A DNA stretch of 64,000 bases, taken from the NCBI GenBank assembly GCA_035515055.1, contig DATJBV010000030.1:14522-78521 (forward strand). Reading direction: 5' to 3'. Below are positions 34,546 through 42,502 of the stretch, piece by piece (position 1 is the first letter of the stretch; each line of letters begins with the position of its first letter). The notes beneath the pieces are model-generated. The model was not told the origin of the DNA and ran no database searches. It saw only the letters and a list, made by a program, of their open reading frames with translations. Both the position numbers and the translations under genes were made by a program. Source of the stretch: Pollutimonas sp035515055. GTDB lineage: Bacteria > Pseudomonadota > Gammaproteobacteria > Burkholderiales > Burkholderiaceae_B.

Positions 34546-36471
34546 ATGACTTATTTGGTACTGGCGCGCAAATGGCGGCCGCGTTCGTTCGACACACTCA
34601 TCGGCCAAGAGCACGTGGTCCGAGCGCTGACGCACGCCTTGTCCACCCAGCGCCTGCACCATGCCTGGCTATTCACCGGCACGCGGGGCGTCGGCAAGAC
34701 CACTCTGTCGCGCATACTGGCCAAGTCCCTTAATTGTGAAACCGGCATTACAGCCGCGCCTTGCGGCGTATGCCGCGCCTGCACCGAGATCGATACCGGC
34801 CGTTTCGTCGATTATGTCGAACTCGATGCCGCGTCGAATCGGGGCGTGGACGAAATGACGCAGTTGCTGGAACAGGCGGTATATGCCCCCGGCAGCGGCC
34901 GTTTCAAGGTCTACATGATCGACGAAGTCCACATGTTGACCGGGCATGCGTTCAACGCCATGCTCAAGACGCTCGAAGAACCGCCGCCCCACGTCAAGTT
35001 CATCCTGGCAACGACCGATCCGCAGAAGATACCGGTTACGGTGCTGTCCCGCTGCCTGCAGTTCAACCTGAAACAAATGACGTCCGAGTCCATCGTCACG
35101 CATTTGCAGGATGTGCTGGGGCAGGAACAAATTTCCTATGAAACGCCGGCCTTGCGCCTGCTGGCGCAGGCCGCCGCCGGCTCCATGCGCGATGCGCTCT
35201 CGCTTACCGACCAGGCTATCGCCTATAGCGCCGACAACCTCACGGCCGACGCTATTCAAGGCATGCTGGGCACGGTCGATCAGCGTCACTTGCTCACGCT
35301 CGTGCAGGCCCTGGCGGCCGGCGATGCGGCGGCGGTTCTGCGGGTGGCCGACGAACTGGCGGCAAGGGGGTTATCGTTTTCCGGTGCGCTGGCCGACCTG
35401 GCCATTTTGCTTTCGCGCATTGCCATCCAGCAGCGCGTGCCGGGCGCCATTCCGTCCGACGATCCGGCCGCTGCCGACATCGTCGGCCTGGCGGCTATTC
35501 TTCATCCCGACCAGACACAACTGTTTTATTCGGTGGCCGTTCACAGTCGGCAGGAACTGTCGCTGGCGCCCGACGAGTATGCGGGATTCGTCATGGCGTG
35601 CCTGCGCATGCTGGCCCTCTTGCCTGAAGGCACCGGCGCGCCCGTTACGCCGCCGCCCAAGCCGTCCGAACCGCCGCCATTCATCGACAAGACGCCGCAG
35701 CCGGTCGCGGCGGCGCCCGCACCGCCGGCGGCCGCTGCTCCGGTTGCTGTGTCGCCGTCTCCAACGCCCGCGCTCGATGACGGTCCGCCATCACATCACG
35801 ACGACATCCCTGCGTGGGAAGACTCGCCCCCGCCGCCAGCGGCGACTTCCGCCGATTTTTCGCCCGGGGACGCGGGAGAAGCCCAGGCCCACGCATTCCA
35901 TGAACACGATGTCCATGATGTCCAGGACATCGCGCACACCCAGCGCTTCCAGGATCCGGGGTTCGAGCCCGCCGAGGCAGACGATTCCGGTTTCGAGACC
36001 CTGGGCCTGCCCGACGAAACCGTCACGCCGGTCTTTGTTGCGGAGCGAAAAAAAATCGGCGCTCCCCGCTTGCGCACCATGAGTCCGCAGGCCTGGCCGG
36101 CCTTGGCGGCAACGCTGCCGGTCACTGGGCTGGCCGCGGAATTGGCGCGGCAAAGCGAATGGGTAAGCGTGCAGGGCGATTCCGTCACGCTGCGCGTGGC
36201 GGTGCGCACCTTGGCCGAAAGTCCGGGGAAGGCCCGCCTGTGCACGGTGCTGTCGGAACATTTTGGCGCGGTCGTGCAGTTGAATGTCGAATATGGCGCA
36301 ACGGGCGACGACACGGCCCACGCGGTCGCCCAGGCGCAAAAAGTCGTGCTCCAGGAACAGGCGGAGCAGGCCGTCGCCGCCGATCCTTTTGTGCGAACGC
36401 TTATCGACGAATTCGGCGCCCAAGTCGTGGCTGGTTCCATACAGGCCGTGCCCCAGGATCGCGCCGCGTAG
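34546..36471 (+). CDS. dnaX: DNA polymerase III tau (and possibly gamma) subunit
   Basis: DnaX forms the clamp-loader core and, as tau, links two polymerases and DnaB. The full frame gives 641 residues, near the 643 of E. coli tau. The AAA+ part has FTGTRGVGKTTLSR (Walker A), the zinc site with CGVCRAC, MIDEVHMLTGHAFNAMLKTLEEPP (Walker B) and LSRCLQF. A long Pro/Ala-rich linker (about 365-410) and an Asp/His-rich stretch precede the C-terminal tau domain. An A8 run at residue 501-504 falls at the domain border: loss of one A gives a stop after eight more codons and a 511-residue gamma-like protein. ffs lies upstream, ybaB follows. Confidence 0.96.
   Translation: MTYLVLARKWRPRSFDTLIGQEHVVRALTHALSTQRLHHAWLFTGTRGVGKTTLSRILAKSLNCETGITAAPCGVCRACTEIDTGRFVDYVELDAASNRGVDEMTQLLEQAVYAPGSGRFKVYMIDEVHMLTGHAFNAMLKTLEEPPPHVKFILATTDPQKIPVTVLSRCLQFNLKQMTSESIVTHLQDVLGQEQISYETPALRLLAQAAAGSMRDALSLTDQAIAYSADNLTADAIQGMLGTVDQRHLLTLVQALAAGDAAAVLRVADELAARGLSFSGALADLAILLSRIAIQQRVPGAIPSDDPAAADIVGLAAILHPDQTQLFYSVAVHSRQELSLAPDEYAGFVMACLRMLALLPEGTGAPVTPPPKPSEPPPFIDKTPQPVAAAPAPPAAAAPVAVSPSPTPALDDGPPSHHDDIPAWEDSPPPPAATSADFSPGDAGEAQAHAFHEHDVHDVQDIAHTQRFQDPGFEPAEADDSGFETLGLPDETVTPVFVAERKKIGAPRLRTMSPQAWPALAATLPVTGLAAELARQSEWVSVQGDSVTLRVAVRTLAESPGKARLCTVLSEHFGAVVQLNVEYGATGDDTAHAVAQAQKVVLQEQAEQAVAADPFVRTLIDEFGAQVVAGSIQAVPQDRAA
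36048..36055 (+). promoter_or_regulatory. A8 slippage-prone run inside dnaX
   Basis: Eight consecutive A bases encode part of RKKI. A single-base loss (or +1 shift) leads to TGA at 36080-36082, while a one-base gain or -1 shift leads to a long open frame. It could be a transcriptional slippage site producing gamma; see findings. Confidence 0.45.
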
Positions 36472-36507
36472 CGTCCTTCAATTACTTCCATTTTCAGGGA
36501 AAACATC

Positions 36508-36834
36508 ATGATGAAAGGCCAGATTGCAGGTTTGATGCGCCAGGCGCAACAAATGCAGGAAAACATGAAAAAAGCGCAGGATGCGCTGGCGGACATACTT
36601 GTCGACGGCGCCTCCGGCGGTGGCCTGGTCAAGGTCACCATGACGTGCCGCCACGACGTCAAGCGTGTCGCCATCGACCCCAGCCTTCTGGCGGACGACA
36701 AAGACATGCTTGAAGACCTCGTGGCTGCCGCGTTCAACGACGCGCTGCGCAAGGCCGAAGCGACATCGCAGGAAAAAATGTCCGCCGTAACTGCCGGTAT
36801 GCCGATGCCTCCAGGAATGAAGCTGCCCTTCTAA
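36508..36834 (+). CDS. ybaB: YbaB/EbfC family nucleoid-associated protein
   Basis: This is a 108-residue DNA-binding protein of the YbaB/EbfC family, which forms tweezer-like dimers and influences gene expression and nucleoid structure. The N-terminal coiled coil is seen as MRQAQQMQENMKKAQDALADI, then GLVKVTMTCRHDVKRVAIDPSLL, LEDLVAAAFNDALRKAEATSQEKM and the short GMPMPPGM tail common in the family. A second Met directly follows the first; either may start. It lies between dnaX and recR in the conserved order and its stop overlaps recR's ATG (TAATG). Confidence 0.95.
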   Translation: MMKGQIAGLMRQAQQMQENMKKAQDALADILVDGASGGGLVKVTMTCRHDVKRVAIDPSLLADDKDMLEDLVAAAFNDALRKAEATSQEKMSAVTAGMPMPPGMKLPF

Positions 36835-37442
36835 TGGATGCGCCACTGCCCGAGCCTGAACCGCTCAAGACGCTGATCGACGCCTTGCGCCGCCTGCCGG
36901 GCGTGGGCGTGCGTTCGGCCCGGCGCATGGCTTACCATTTGCTGCAACACGATGTGAGCGGTGCCGAGCAACTCAGCCGCGCGTTGGCCAGTGCCGTCAA
37001 GGACTTGCGCCAGTGTTCGCGGTGCAACGGCTATACCGAAGACGAGATCTGTGCGACGTGCGCCAACCCCAAGCGCGATCCATCGCTGCTCTGCGTGGTG
37101 GAAAGCCCGGCCGACCAGAACACGATCGAGTCCAGCCACGGCTACCGCGGTCTGTACTATGTGCTTATGGGACGCCTCGCCCCGCTCGAGGGCATAGGCC
37201 CCGACGAATTGCATTTCGGCCGCCTGCTCGACCGGGTCGACGACGGTCAAGTCAAAGAAGTCATTCTTGCCACGAACTTTACGGCCGAGGGCGAAACGAC
37301 CGCGCACTATTTGTCGGAGCTTCTGGGCGCGCGTGGCCTGTCGGTAACCCGGCTTGCCCGCGGCGTACCGGCGGGCAGCGAGCTGGAATATGTCGATTCG
37401 GGCACCATTGCCTGGGCTCTTATGGAGCGGCGCAGCGCCTGA
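36834..37442 (+). CDS. recR: Recombination protein RecR
   Basis: RecR works with RecF and RecO to load RecA at gaps. The 202-residue protein is of normal length. LIDALRRLPGVGVRSARRMAYHLL is the helix-hairpin-helix, CSRCNGYTEDEICATCANPKRD contains the four zinc cysteines, and LCVVESPADQNTIESS to EVILATNFTAEGETTAHYL is the Toprim domain with its acidic residues. The C-terminal GVPAGSELEYVDSGTIAWAL is the Walker-B-like RecR end. Its ATG overlaps the ybaB stop. Confidence 0.97.
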   Translation: MDAPLPEPEPLKTLIDALRRLPGVGVRSARRMAYHLLQHDVSGAEQLSRALASAVKDLRQCSRCNGYTEDEICATCANPKRDPSLLCVVESPADQNTIESSHGYRGLYYVLMGRLAPLEGIGPDELHFGRLLDRVDDGQVKEVILATNFTAEGETTAHYLSELLGARGLSVTRLARGVPAGSELEYVDSGTIAWALMERRSA

Positions 37443-37520
37443 GACGGTGCAAGCCCCTATAAGCGTCAAGCATATTGTCGGGTAATATGGGAAAAAACCA
37501 TACAACCCAGGAGACTGAAT

Positions 37521-38561
37521 ATGTCCTTATCCCGCCGTGATTTGCTTAAGCTGGCCGGCGTGGCCGGCGCCGCGACCTTCGCACCGGCCATCGTCCGTGC
37601 ACAGCAACTCGAAAAGAAAGACGTCGTCATTGCGGTGGGCGGGCAGGCATTGATTTACTACCTGCCCTTATCCATCGCGCATATCAACGGCTACTTCAAA
37701 GAAGAAGGCCTGAACGCACAAATCGTAGACTTTGCTGGCGGATCGAAGGCCATGCAGGCCGTCGTGGGCGGCAGCGCCGACGTCGTTTCAGGCGCGTTCG
37801 AGCACACCATCAACCTGCAGTCCAAAGGGCAGGCATATCGGGCGTTCGCGCAACAAGGCCACGCTCCCATGATCGTGTTGGTTGTGTCGAAAAAGACCAT
37901 GGCCGACTATAAATCGCCTGCGGATCTCAAAGGCAAGAAAATCGGGGTAACGGCTCCCGGATCCTCCACCAATATGATGGCCAGCTTTTTTCTTGCACAG
38001 CATGGCCTCAAGCCTACCGATGTCTCGTTCATTGGCGTCGGGGCAGGCGCGGGCGCGATTACCGCCATGCGCACCGGCCAGATCGATGCCATGGCCAACC
38101 TCGATCCGGTCATCAGCACCTTGCTCAAAGAAGACGCTGTCACCATCATCGCGGACACGCGCACCCTGAAGGACACGCAGCAGATCTTCGGCGGCAACAT
38201 GCCGTCGGGTTGCCTGTATACGGGGCAGGGTTTCATCGACAAGAACCCCAACACCACACAGGCGCTGGCCAATGCCATCGTGCGCGCCGACAAATGGATA
38301 CAGGCCGCCAGTCCGGACGAGATCGCCAAGGTGGTGCCCACGGGTTATCTGCTCGGCGACCCAGAGCTTTACAAGTTGGCGCTCAAGGGCAATAAAGAGG
38401 CATTGTCGCCCGATGGCCGTGTCCCGTCCGACGGACCGCAAACGGCGCTTAAAGCGCTGGCGGCATTCGTGCCCAATTTTCCGGCCGACCAGATAGACGT
38501 TTCCAAGGTCTGGACCAACGACTTCGTAGACAACGCGAATAAAAAGTATCCGAATGCCTGA
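37521..38561 (+). CDS. ABC transporter substrate-binding protein (SsuA/TauA/NMT1 type) with Tat signal
   Basis: This 346-residue periplasmic binding protein is of the NitT/TauT type. The N-terminus MSLSRRDLLKLAGVAGAATF is a twin-arginine signal (RRDLLK), cleaved near AIVRAQ. After it, YYLPLSIAHINGYFKEEGLN and DFAGGSKAMQAVVGGSADVVSG are the typical NMT1/TauA ligand blocks, and KGKKIGVTAPGSSTNM follows. A TAATAT at 37483 may be its -10. It is followed by ATPase (8-bp overlap) and permease genes, so this is a complete importer. Ligand class (sulfonate, taurine, nitrate, pyrimidine precursor or aromatic acid) cannot be told. Confidence 0.88.
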   Translation: MSLSRRDLLKLAGVAGAATFAPAIVRAQQLEKKDVVIAVGGQALIYYLPLSIAHINGYFKEEGLNAQIVDFAGGSKAMQAVVGGSADVVSGAFEHTINLQSKGQAYRAFAQQGHAPMIVLVVSKKTMADYKSPADLKGKKIGVTAPGSSTNMMASFFLAQHGLKPTDVSFIGVGAGAGAITAMRTGQIDAMANLDPVISTLLKEDAVTIIADTRTLKDTQQIFGGNMPSGCLYTGQGFIDKNPNTTQALANAIVRADKWIQAASPDEIAKVVPTGYLLGDPELYKLALKGNKEALSPDGRVPSDGPQTALKALAAFVPNFPADQIDVSKVWTNDFVDNANKKYPNA

Positions 38562-39363
38562 CGCTGCATTATTGCTCGACAACATCACCTGTACGTTCGC
38601 TTCGCACGACGGCGACCACCTGGGCTACACCGCTGTAAAACAGGCCTCTATTGCCGTCGCGCCTGGCGAATTCGTGTCGGTGGTGGGGCCTACAGGCTGC
38701 GGGAAGTCAACCTTGCTCAACGTGGGGGCGGGCTTGCTCGCTCCCTCGTCCGGCGAGGTCAAGGTATTCGGCAAGGCGCTTCAAGGCGTGAACGACCGCG
38801 CAGGCTATATGTTCCAGGGCGAGGCGCTGCTTCCGTGGCGCAGCGCCTTGGGCAACGTCACGGCAGGCCTGGAGTTCGCGGGCGTCGGCGCGGCGCAGGC
38901 CAAAGAGCAGGGCCTGGAATGGCTTAAGCGCGTCGGCTTGGGCGGCTTCGAAGATCGCTACCCGCACCAGATGTCGGGAGGAATGCGCAAGCGCGCCATG
39001 CTTGCCCAGACGCTTATCCGCGACCCGGACATCATTCTCATGGACGAGCCGTTCTCCGCGCTCGACGTCCAGACCCGCCAATTGATGGAAAACGAGGTCC
39101 TGGAGTTGTGGATGGCCAAGCGCAAGGCGGTCTTGTTCATCACGCACGATCTCGACGAAGCTATCGCCATGAGCGACCGTGTGGTTGTGTTGTCGGCAGG
39201 CCCGGCCACGCATCCCATCGGCGAGTTCGACATCGACCTCCCGCGGCCGCGCGATGTCGCCGAGGTTCGCACCAATCCGCGCTTCGTCGAACTGCACCGG
39301 GCCATATGGGACGTCTTGCGCGAAGAAGTCCTTAAGGGCTACGCCCAACAGAAACGGGCCTGA
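38554..39363 (+). CDS. ABC transporter ATP-binding protein (NitT/TauT type)
   Basis: This 269-residue ATPase energises the adjacent importer. All motifs are present: VVGPTGCGKSTLLN (Walker A), MFQGEALLPWRSALGN (Q-loop), QMSGGMRKRAMLAQTL (signature), IILMDEPFSALDVQTR (Walker B, D-loop) and LFITHDLDEAIAMSDR (H-loop). Length and the LPWRSALGNV segment are typical of TauB/SsuB. Its ATG overlaps the binding-protein gene by eight bases, and the permease gene follows after one base, so the three are one operon. Confidence 0.92.
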   Translation: MPDAALLLDNITCTFASHDGDHLGYTAVKQASIAVAPGEFVSVVGPTGCGKSTLLNVGAGLLAPSSGEVKVFGKALQGVNDRAGYMFQGEALLPWRSALGNVTAGLEFAGVGAAQAKEQGLEWLKRVGLGGFEDRYPHQMSGGMRKRAMLAQTLIRDPDIILMDEPFSALDVQTRQLMENEVLELWMAKRKAVLFITHDLDEAIAMSDRVVVLSAGPATHPIGEFDIDLPRPRDVAEVRTNPRFVELHRAIWDVLREEVLKGYAQQKRA

Positions 39364-39364
39364 T

Positions 39365-40159
39365 ATGTCCACACCCAGCAAATCGAATTCTCTCACCATG
39401 CGCTTCTGGCAAGTCGCGCTGCTTGTCGCCATCCTGGGCGCCTGGCATGTCGCCTCGCAAGACAGGAACTTCGCCTTTTTCTTCGGCCAGCCGGTAGGGG
39501 TGGCGAAGGTGATATGGGCCTGGTTCGTAACCAATGCCGATATCTACCGGCATTTGGGGGTCACGCTCACTGAAACGGTGCTGGCCTTCGTTATCGGCAC
39601 AGTCGCCGGCCTGGCTTTTGGCTTGTGGCTAGGCTTGTCGCGCGGCGCAAGCGCGTTGCTCGACCCTTACATTACGGCGGCGAACTCCATGCCGCGCGTC
39701 ATTCTCGCACCCATCTTCGGGATGTGGTTCGGGCTGGGTATCTGGTCCAAGGTGGCTTTGGCGGTCACGTTGGTGTTTTTCATCGTCTTTTTCAATGTGT
39801 ATCAGGGCGTGCGCGAAGTCAGTGCCACCTTGCTCGACAACGCGCGCATGCTAGGCGCCAATCGCAAGCAGCTATTGCGCCATGTGTATATTCCGTCGGC
39901 CACTAGCTGGGTGTTTTCCAGCCTCCATACGTCGGTCGGCCTGGCATTCGTGGGTGCCGTCGTGGGCGAATACCTGGGGTCCGCCAGCGGCGTCGGTTAT
40001 CTGATCCTGCAGGCCGAAGGCACGTTGGATGTCAACACCGTTTTTGCGGGCATTGTCGTGCTTACCGCATTTGCGCTGGTGCTGGACTGGCTCGTCACCG
40101 TATTCGAAGACCGGATGCTGTCATGGCGGCCGAAGGCGGGCGAAACCGAGAAGCTGTAG
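39365..40159 (+). CDS. ABC transporter permease (NitT/TauT type)
   Basis: This 264-residue membrane protein of the BPD transporter family has about six membrane helices. The ATP-binding partner contact (EAA loop) is visible in LLDNARMLGANRKQLLRHVYIPSATSW. Preceding it are HLGVTLTETVLAFVIGTVAGLAFGLWLGLSR and PRVILAPIFGMWFGLGIWSKV, typical of SsuC/TauC. The ATG at 39365 follows the ATPase stop by one base; an upstream in-frame Met at 39179 lies inside that gene and is rejected. A strong hairpin follows 21 bases after the stop. Confidence 0.91.
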   Translation: MSTPSKSNSLTMRFWQVALLVAILGAWHVASQDRNFAFFFGQPVGVAKVIWAWFVTNADIYRHLGVTLTETVLAFVIGTVAGLAFGLWLGLSRGASALLDPYITAANSMPRVILAPIFGMWFGLGIWSKVALAVTLVFFIVFFNVYQGVREVSATLLDNARMLGANRKQLLRHVYIPSATSWVFSSLHTSVGLAFVGAVVGEYLGSASGVGYLILQAEGTLDVNTVFAGIVVLTAFALVLDWLVTVFEDRMLSWRPKAGETEKL

Positions 40160-40180
40160 TACGGGCCTGTTCCCGCTTGA

Positions 40181-40202
40181 CGCCCCTATTCAAGCAGGGG
40201 CG
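40181..40202. terminator. Bidirectional terminator between permease and transaldolase
   Basis: A 7-bp GC-rich stem (40181-40187 with 40196-40202) encloses an 8-base loop. It is followed by a short T-rich stretch on the plus strand and sits between the convergent permease and tal genes. Confidence 0.6.
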
Positions 40203-40210
40203 TTCGCATT

Positions 40211-41173
40211 TCAGGCCGATGCCAGCGCTTGGGCGATCAGGCCGTCGAGTTTGATTGCGTCGGCGGCAAACAGGCGTATGCCTTCGGCAAGTTTTTCTGT
40301 CGCCATCGCGTCCTGGTTCATTTCGGTGCGGAAGCTGACCTCGTTGCTGGCCATCCATACGGGGGGATTCTTCCTGGCATTTTCCGGATCCAGTTGCCGC
40401 GGCAGCGGTTCGGTTGTGGCGGCAAGCCGCGCCAGCAGGTCGGGGCTGATGGTCAGCAAATCGCAACCCGCCAACGCCTGGATTTGGCCGATATTGCGAA
40501 AGCTGGCGCCCATGATCTCGGTAGGAATATCGTACGACTTATAGTAGTCGTATATGCGCTTTACCGACTGGACGCCGGGATCGGCGACACCCGCGTTTGC
40601 CGCCTCGTCCCACTGGTTGCCCGCGTCTTTCTTATGCCAATCGTAGATACGGCCAACGAAGGGAGAAATCAGCTGGACTTTTGCCTGGGCGCAGGCCAGT
40701 GCCTGCGGCAGGCAGAACAACAGCGTCATGTTGCAGCGTATGCCTTCGGCCTGCAATACTTTGGCGGCCTGTATGCCTTCCCAGGTGGATGCCAGTTTGA
40801 CCAGCACGCGTTCACGTTCTATGCCCGCTTGCCGGTAAATGTTAATGATCTGGCGTGCGCGCTCGACACTGGCCGCGGTGTCGAAAGACAACCTGGCATC
40901 GACTTCCGTCGACACGCGGCCCGGCACGATATCCAGGATTTCACGGCCGAAGGCAACCAGCAAGTGGTCGACCAGTTCGGCGCCCGAGCGCTGGCCGTGA
41001 TCCGACAGCACTTTATCGACCAAATAGCGGTTCTCTTCTTTTTGGACCGCCTTCAGGATAAGTGACGGATTCGTGGTGGCATCGGTAGGCCGATGGACGC
41101 GCATGGCTTCGAAGTCGCCAGTATCGGCAACGACTGTTGTGTACTGACGCAGGGATTCGAGTTGATTGGGCAT
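40211..41173 (-). CDS. tal: Transaldolase
   Basis: Transaldolase moves a dihydroxyacetone unit between pentose phosphate sugars. The protein has 320 residues from the ATG at 41173; a start nine codons upstream has no family match. Visible family blocks are TDATTNPSLILKAV near residue 35, VDARLSFDT, the catalytic Lys in RVLVKLASTWEGIQAAKVL, CNMTLLFCLPQALACAQAKV and ISPFVGRIYDWHKK, then YYKSYDIPTEIMGASFRN. It stands alone, convergent with the importer operon and divergent from carA. It is the alpha/beta-barrel TalA/B type. Confidence 0.96.
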   Translation of the reverse strand: MPNQLESLRQYTTVVADTGDFEAMRVHRPTDATTNPSLILKAVQKEENRYLVDKVLSDHGQRSGAELVDHLLVAFGREILDIVPGRVSTEVDARLSFDTAASVERARQIINIYRQAGIERERVLVKLASTWEGIQAAKVLQAEGIRCNMTLLFCLPQALACAQAKVQLISPFVGRIYDWHKKDAGNQWDEAANAGVADPGVQSVKRIYDYYKSYDIPTEIMGASFRNIGQIQALAGCDLLTISPDLLARLAATTEPLPRQLDPENARKNPPVWMASNEVSFRTEMNQDAMATEKLAEGIRLFAADAIKLDGLIAQALASA

Positions 41174-41293
41174 GATGGGCAGACCGTTAAGGCGGAACAA
41201 GGAAGTGGCTGATACTGTAGACTATTTTCGAGCGGAACATGGATGTATGGCGTTGAATCCCAGCCTCTTCTTTTGGCCCGGGACGTCTCAAGG

Positions 41294-41299
41294 TATAAT
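41294..41299 (+). promoter_or_regulatory. Perfect TATAAT -10 element before carA
   Basis: TATAAT lies 40 bases before the carA start. The -35 at 17-base spacing (TTTTGG, 41271-41276) is weak, so the promoter may need an activator or be regulated by nucleotides, as in other carAB leaders. Confidence 0.55.
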
Positions 41300-41338
41300 C
41301 GAAAGGTTTAATTATCGACTTTACAACCGGGGTTTACA

Positions 41339-42493
41339 GTGCTGCCGTCAATCTTTCCAGAGGGGTCAAAGAAGACTCCTCCCGCAATTCTTGCCTTGGC
41401 GGACGGTACCATCTTCAGGGGTGTCTCTATCGGCGCCGATGGTCATTGCGTCGCCGAAATCGTCTTCAATACCGCTATGACGGGCTATCAGGAAATCCTG
41501 ACCGACCCCAGCTATAGCGGACAAATCGTCACACTGACCTATCCGCACATCGGCAATACCGGCGTCAACGCCGAAGATGTCGAGTCCGACCGTATTCATG
41601 CAGCCGGCCTGGTGGTGCGTGACTGCTCGTTGCGCGTGTCCAATTTCCGTGCCACGCAATCCTTGCCCGAGTATCTTGCTGCTCAAGGTATTGTCGCCAT
41701 TTCCGGCGTCGACACCCGCAAGCTCACGCGCATTTTGCGCGAGGGCGGGGCGCAAGGGGCGTGCATACTCGTCGGAGACGATGCCGAGCGCGCCGTCGCC
41801 CTGGCCAGGGACTTTCCTGGCATGTCGGGCCAGGATTTGGCAAAAGTCGTATCCATCAAGGCAAATGCCCAATGGGTCGAAGGCACATGGCAACTGGGCC
41901 GGGGCTTCTCGCAGCCGGAAAACCCTCTGTACCATGTAGTGGCCTACGACTATGGCATCAAGACCAATATTCTTAGGCTGCTGGCCGATCGCGGTTGCCG
42001 CATCACCCTTGTGCCGGCGCAGACGCCCGCCGCCGATGTGCTTGCACTGAACCCCGATGGCATTTTCCTTTCGAATGGCCCCGGCGACCCGCAAGCGTGC
42101 GACTACGCGGTCGATGCCTGCAAGGCGGCGCTCGACAAGAAAATACCCCTCTTCGGTATTTGCCTAGGCCAGCAAGTGCTAGGTCTGGGTCTTGGCGCCA
42201 AAACCATCAAAATGAAAACCGGCCACCACGGCGCCAACCATCCTGTCCTCGATATCGACACGGGCAGGGTGTTCATCACTAGCCAGAACCATGGCTTCAA
42301 CGTGGATCCCACCACTTTGCCGGCAAATGCCCGCGTCACGCATGTGTCTTTGTTTGACGACACCCTGCAGGGGTTCGAGCTCACCGATAGTCCTGCCTTC
42401 TGCTTCCAGGGCCACCCCGAAGCCAGCCCCGGCCCACACGACATCGTGGTGCTATTCGACAAATTCATCAGCCTCATGGCCGGACAAAAGTAA
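41339..42493 (+). CDS. carA: Carbamoyl-phosphate synthase small (glutaminase) subunit
   Basis: CarA releases ammonia from glutamine for carbamoyl phosphate synthesis by CarB, feeding pyrimidines and arginine. The 384-residue protein starts with GTG at 41339, preceded by a GGGG stretch; an ATG start is not available in frame at the expected place. ALADGTIFRGVSIGADG opens the N-terminal domain. VVAYDYGIKTNILRLL, FLSNGPGDPQACDYA, the catalytic Cys in LFGICLGQQVLGLG and GHPEASPGPHD make up the class I glutaminase. A perfect TATAAT at 41294 gives a likely promoter. carB follows after nine bases. Confidence 0.97.
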   Translation: MLPSIFPEGSKKTPPAILALADGTIFRGVSIGADGHCVAEIVFNTAMTGYQEILTDPSYSGQIVTLTYPHIGNTGVNAEDVESDRIHAAGLVVRDCSLRVSNFRATQSLPEYLAAQGIVAISGVDTRKLTRILREGGAQGACILVGDDAERAVALARDFPGMSGQDLAKVVSIKANAQWVEGTWQLGRGFSQPENPLYHVVAYDYGIKTNILRLLADRGCRITLVPAQTPAADVLALNPDGIFLSNGPGDPQACDYAVDACKAALDKKIPLFGICLGQQVLGLGLGAKTIKMKTGHHGANHPVLDIDTGRVFITSQNHGFNVDPTTLPANARVTHVSLFDDTLQGFELTDSPAFCFQGHPEASPGPHDIVVLFDKFISLMAGQK

Positions 42494-42502
42494 CTCAGCA
42501 TT

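Noticed and set aside
36048..36159. Classic -1 frameshift to make DnaX gamma.
   Set aside because: A heptamer A AAA AAA exists in the right register, but the -1 frame stays open to 36713, so no truncated gamma would result.
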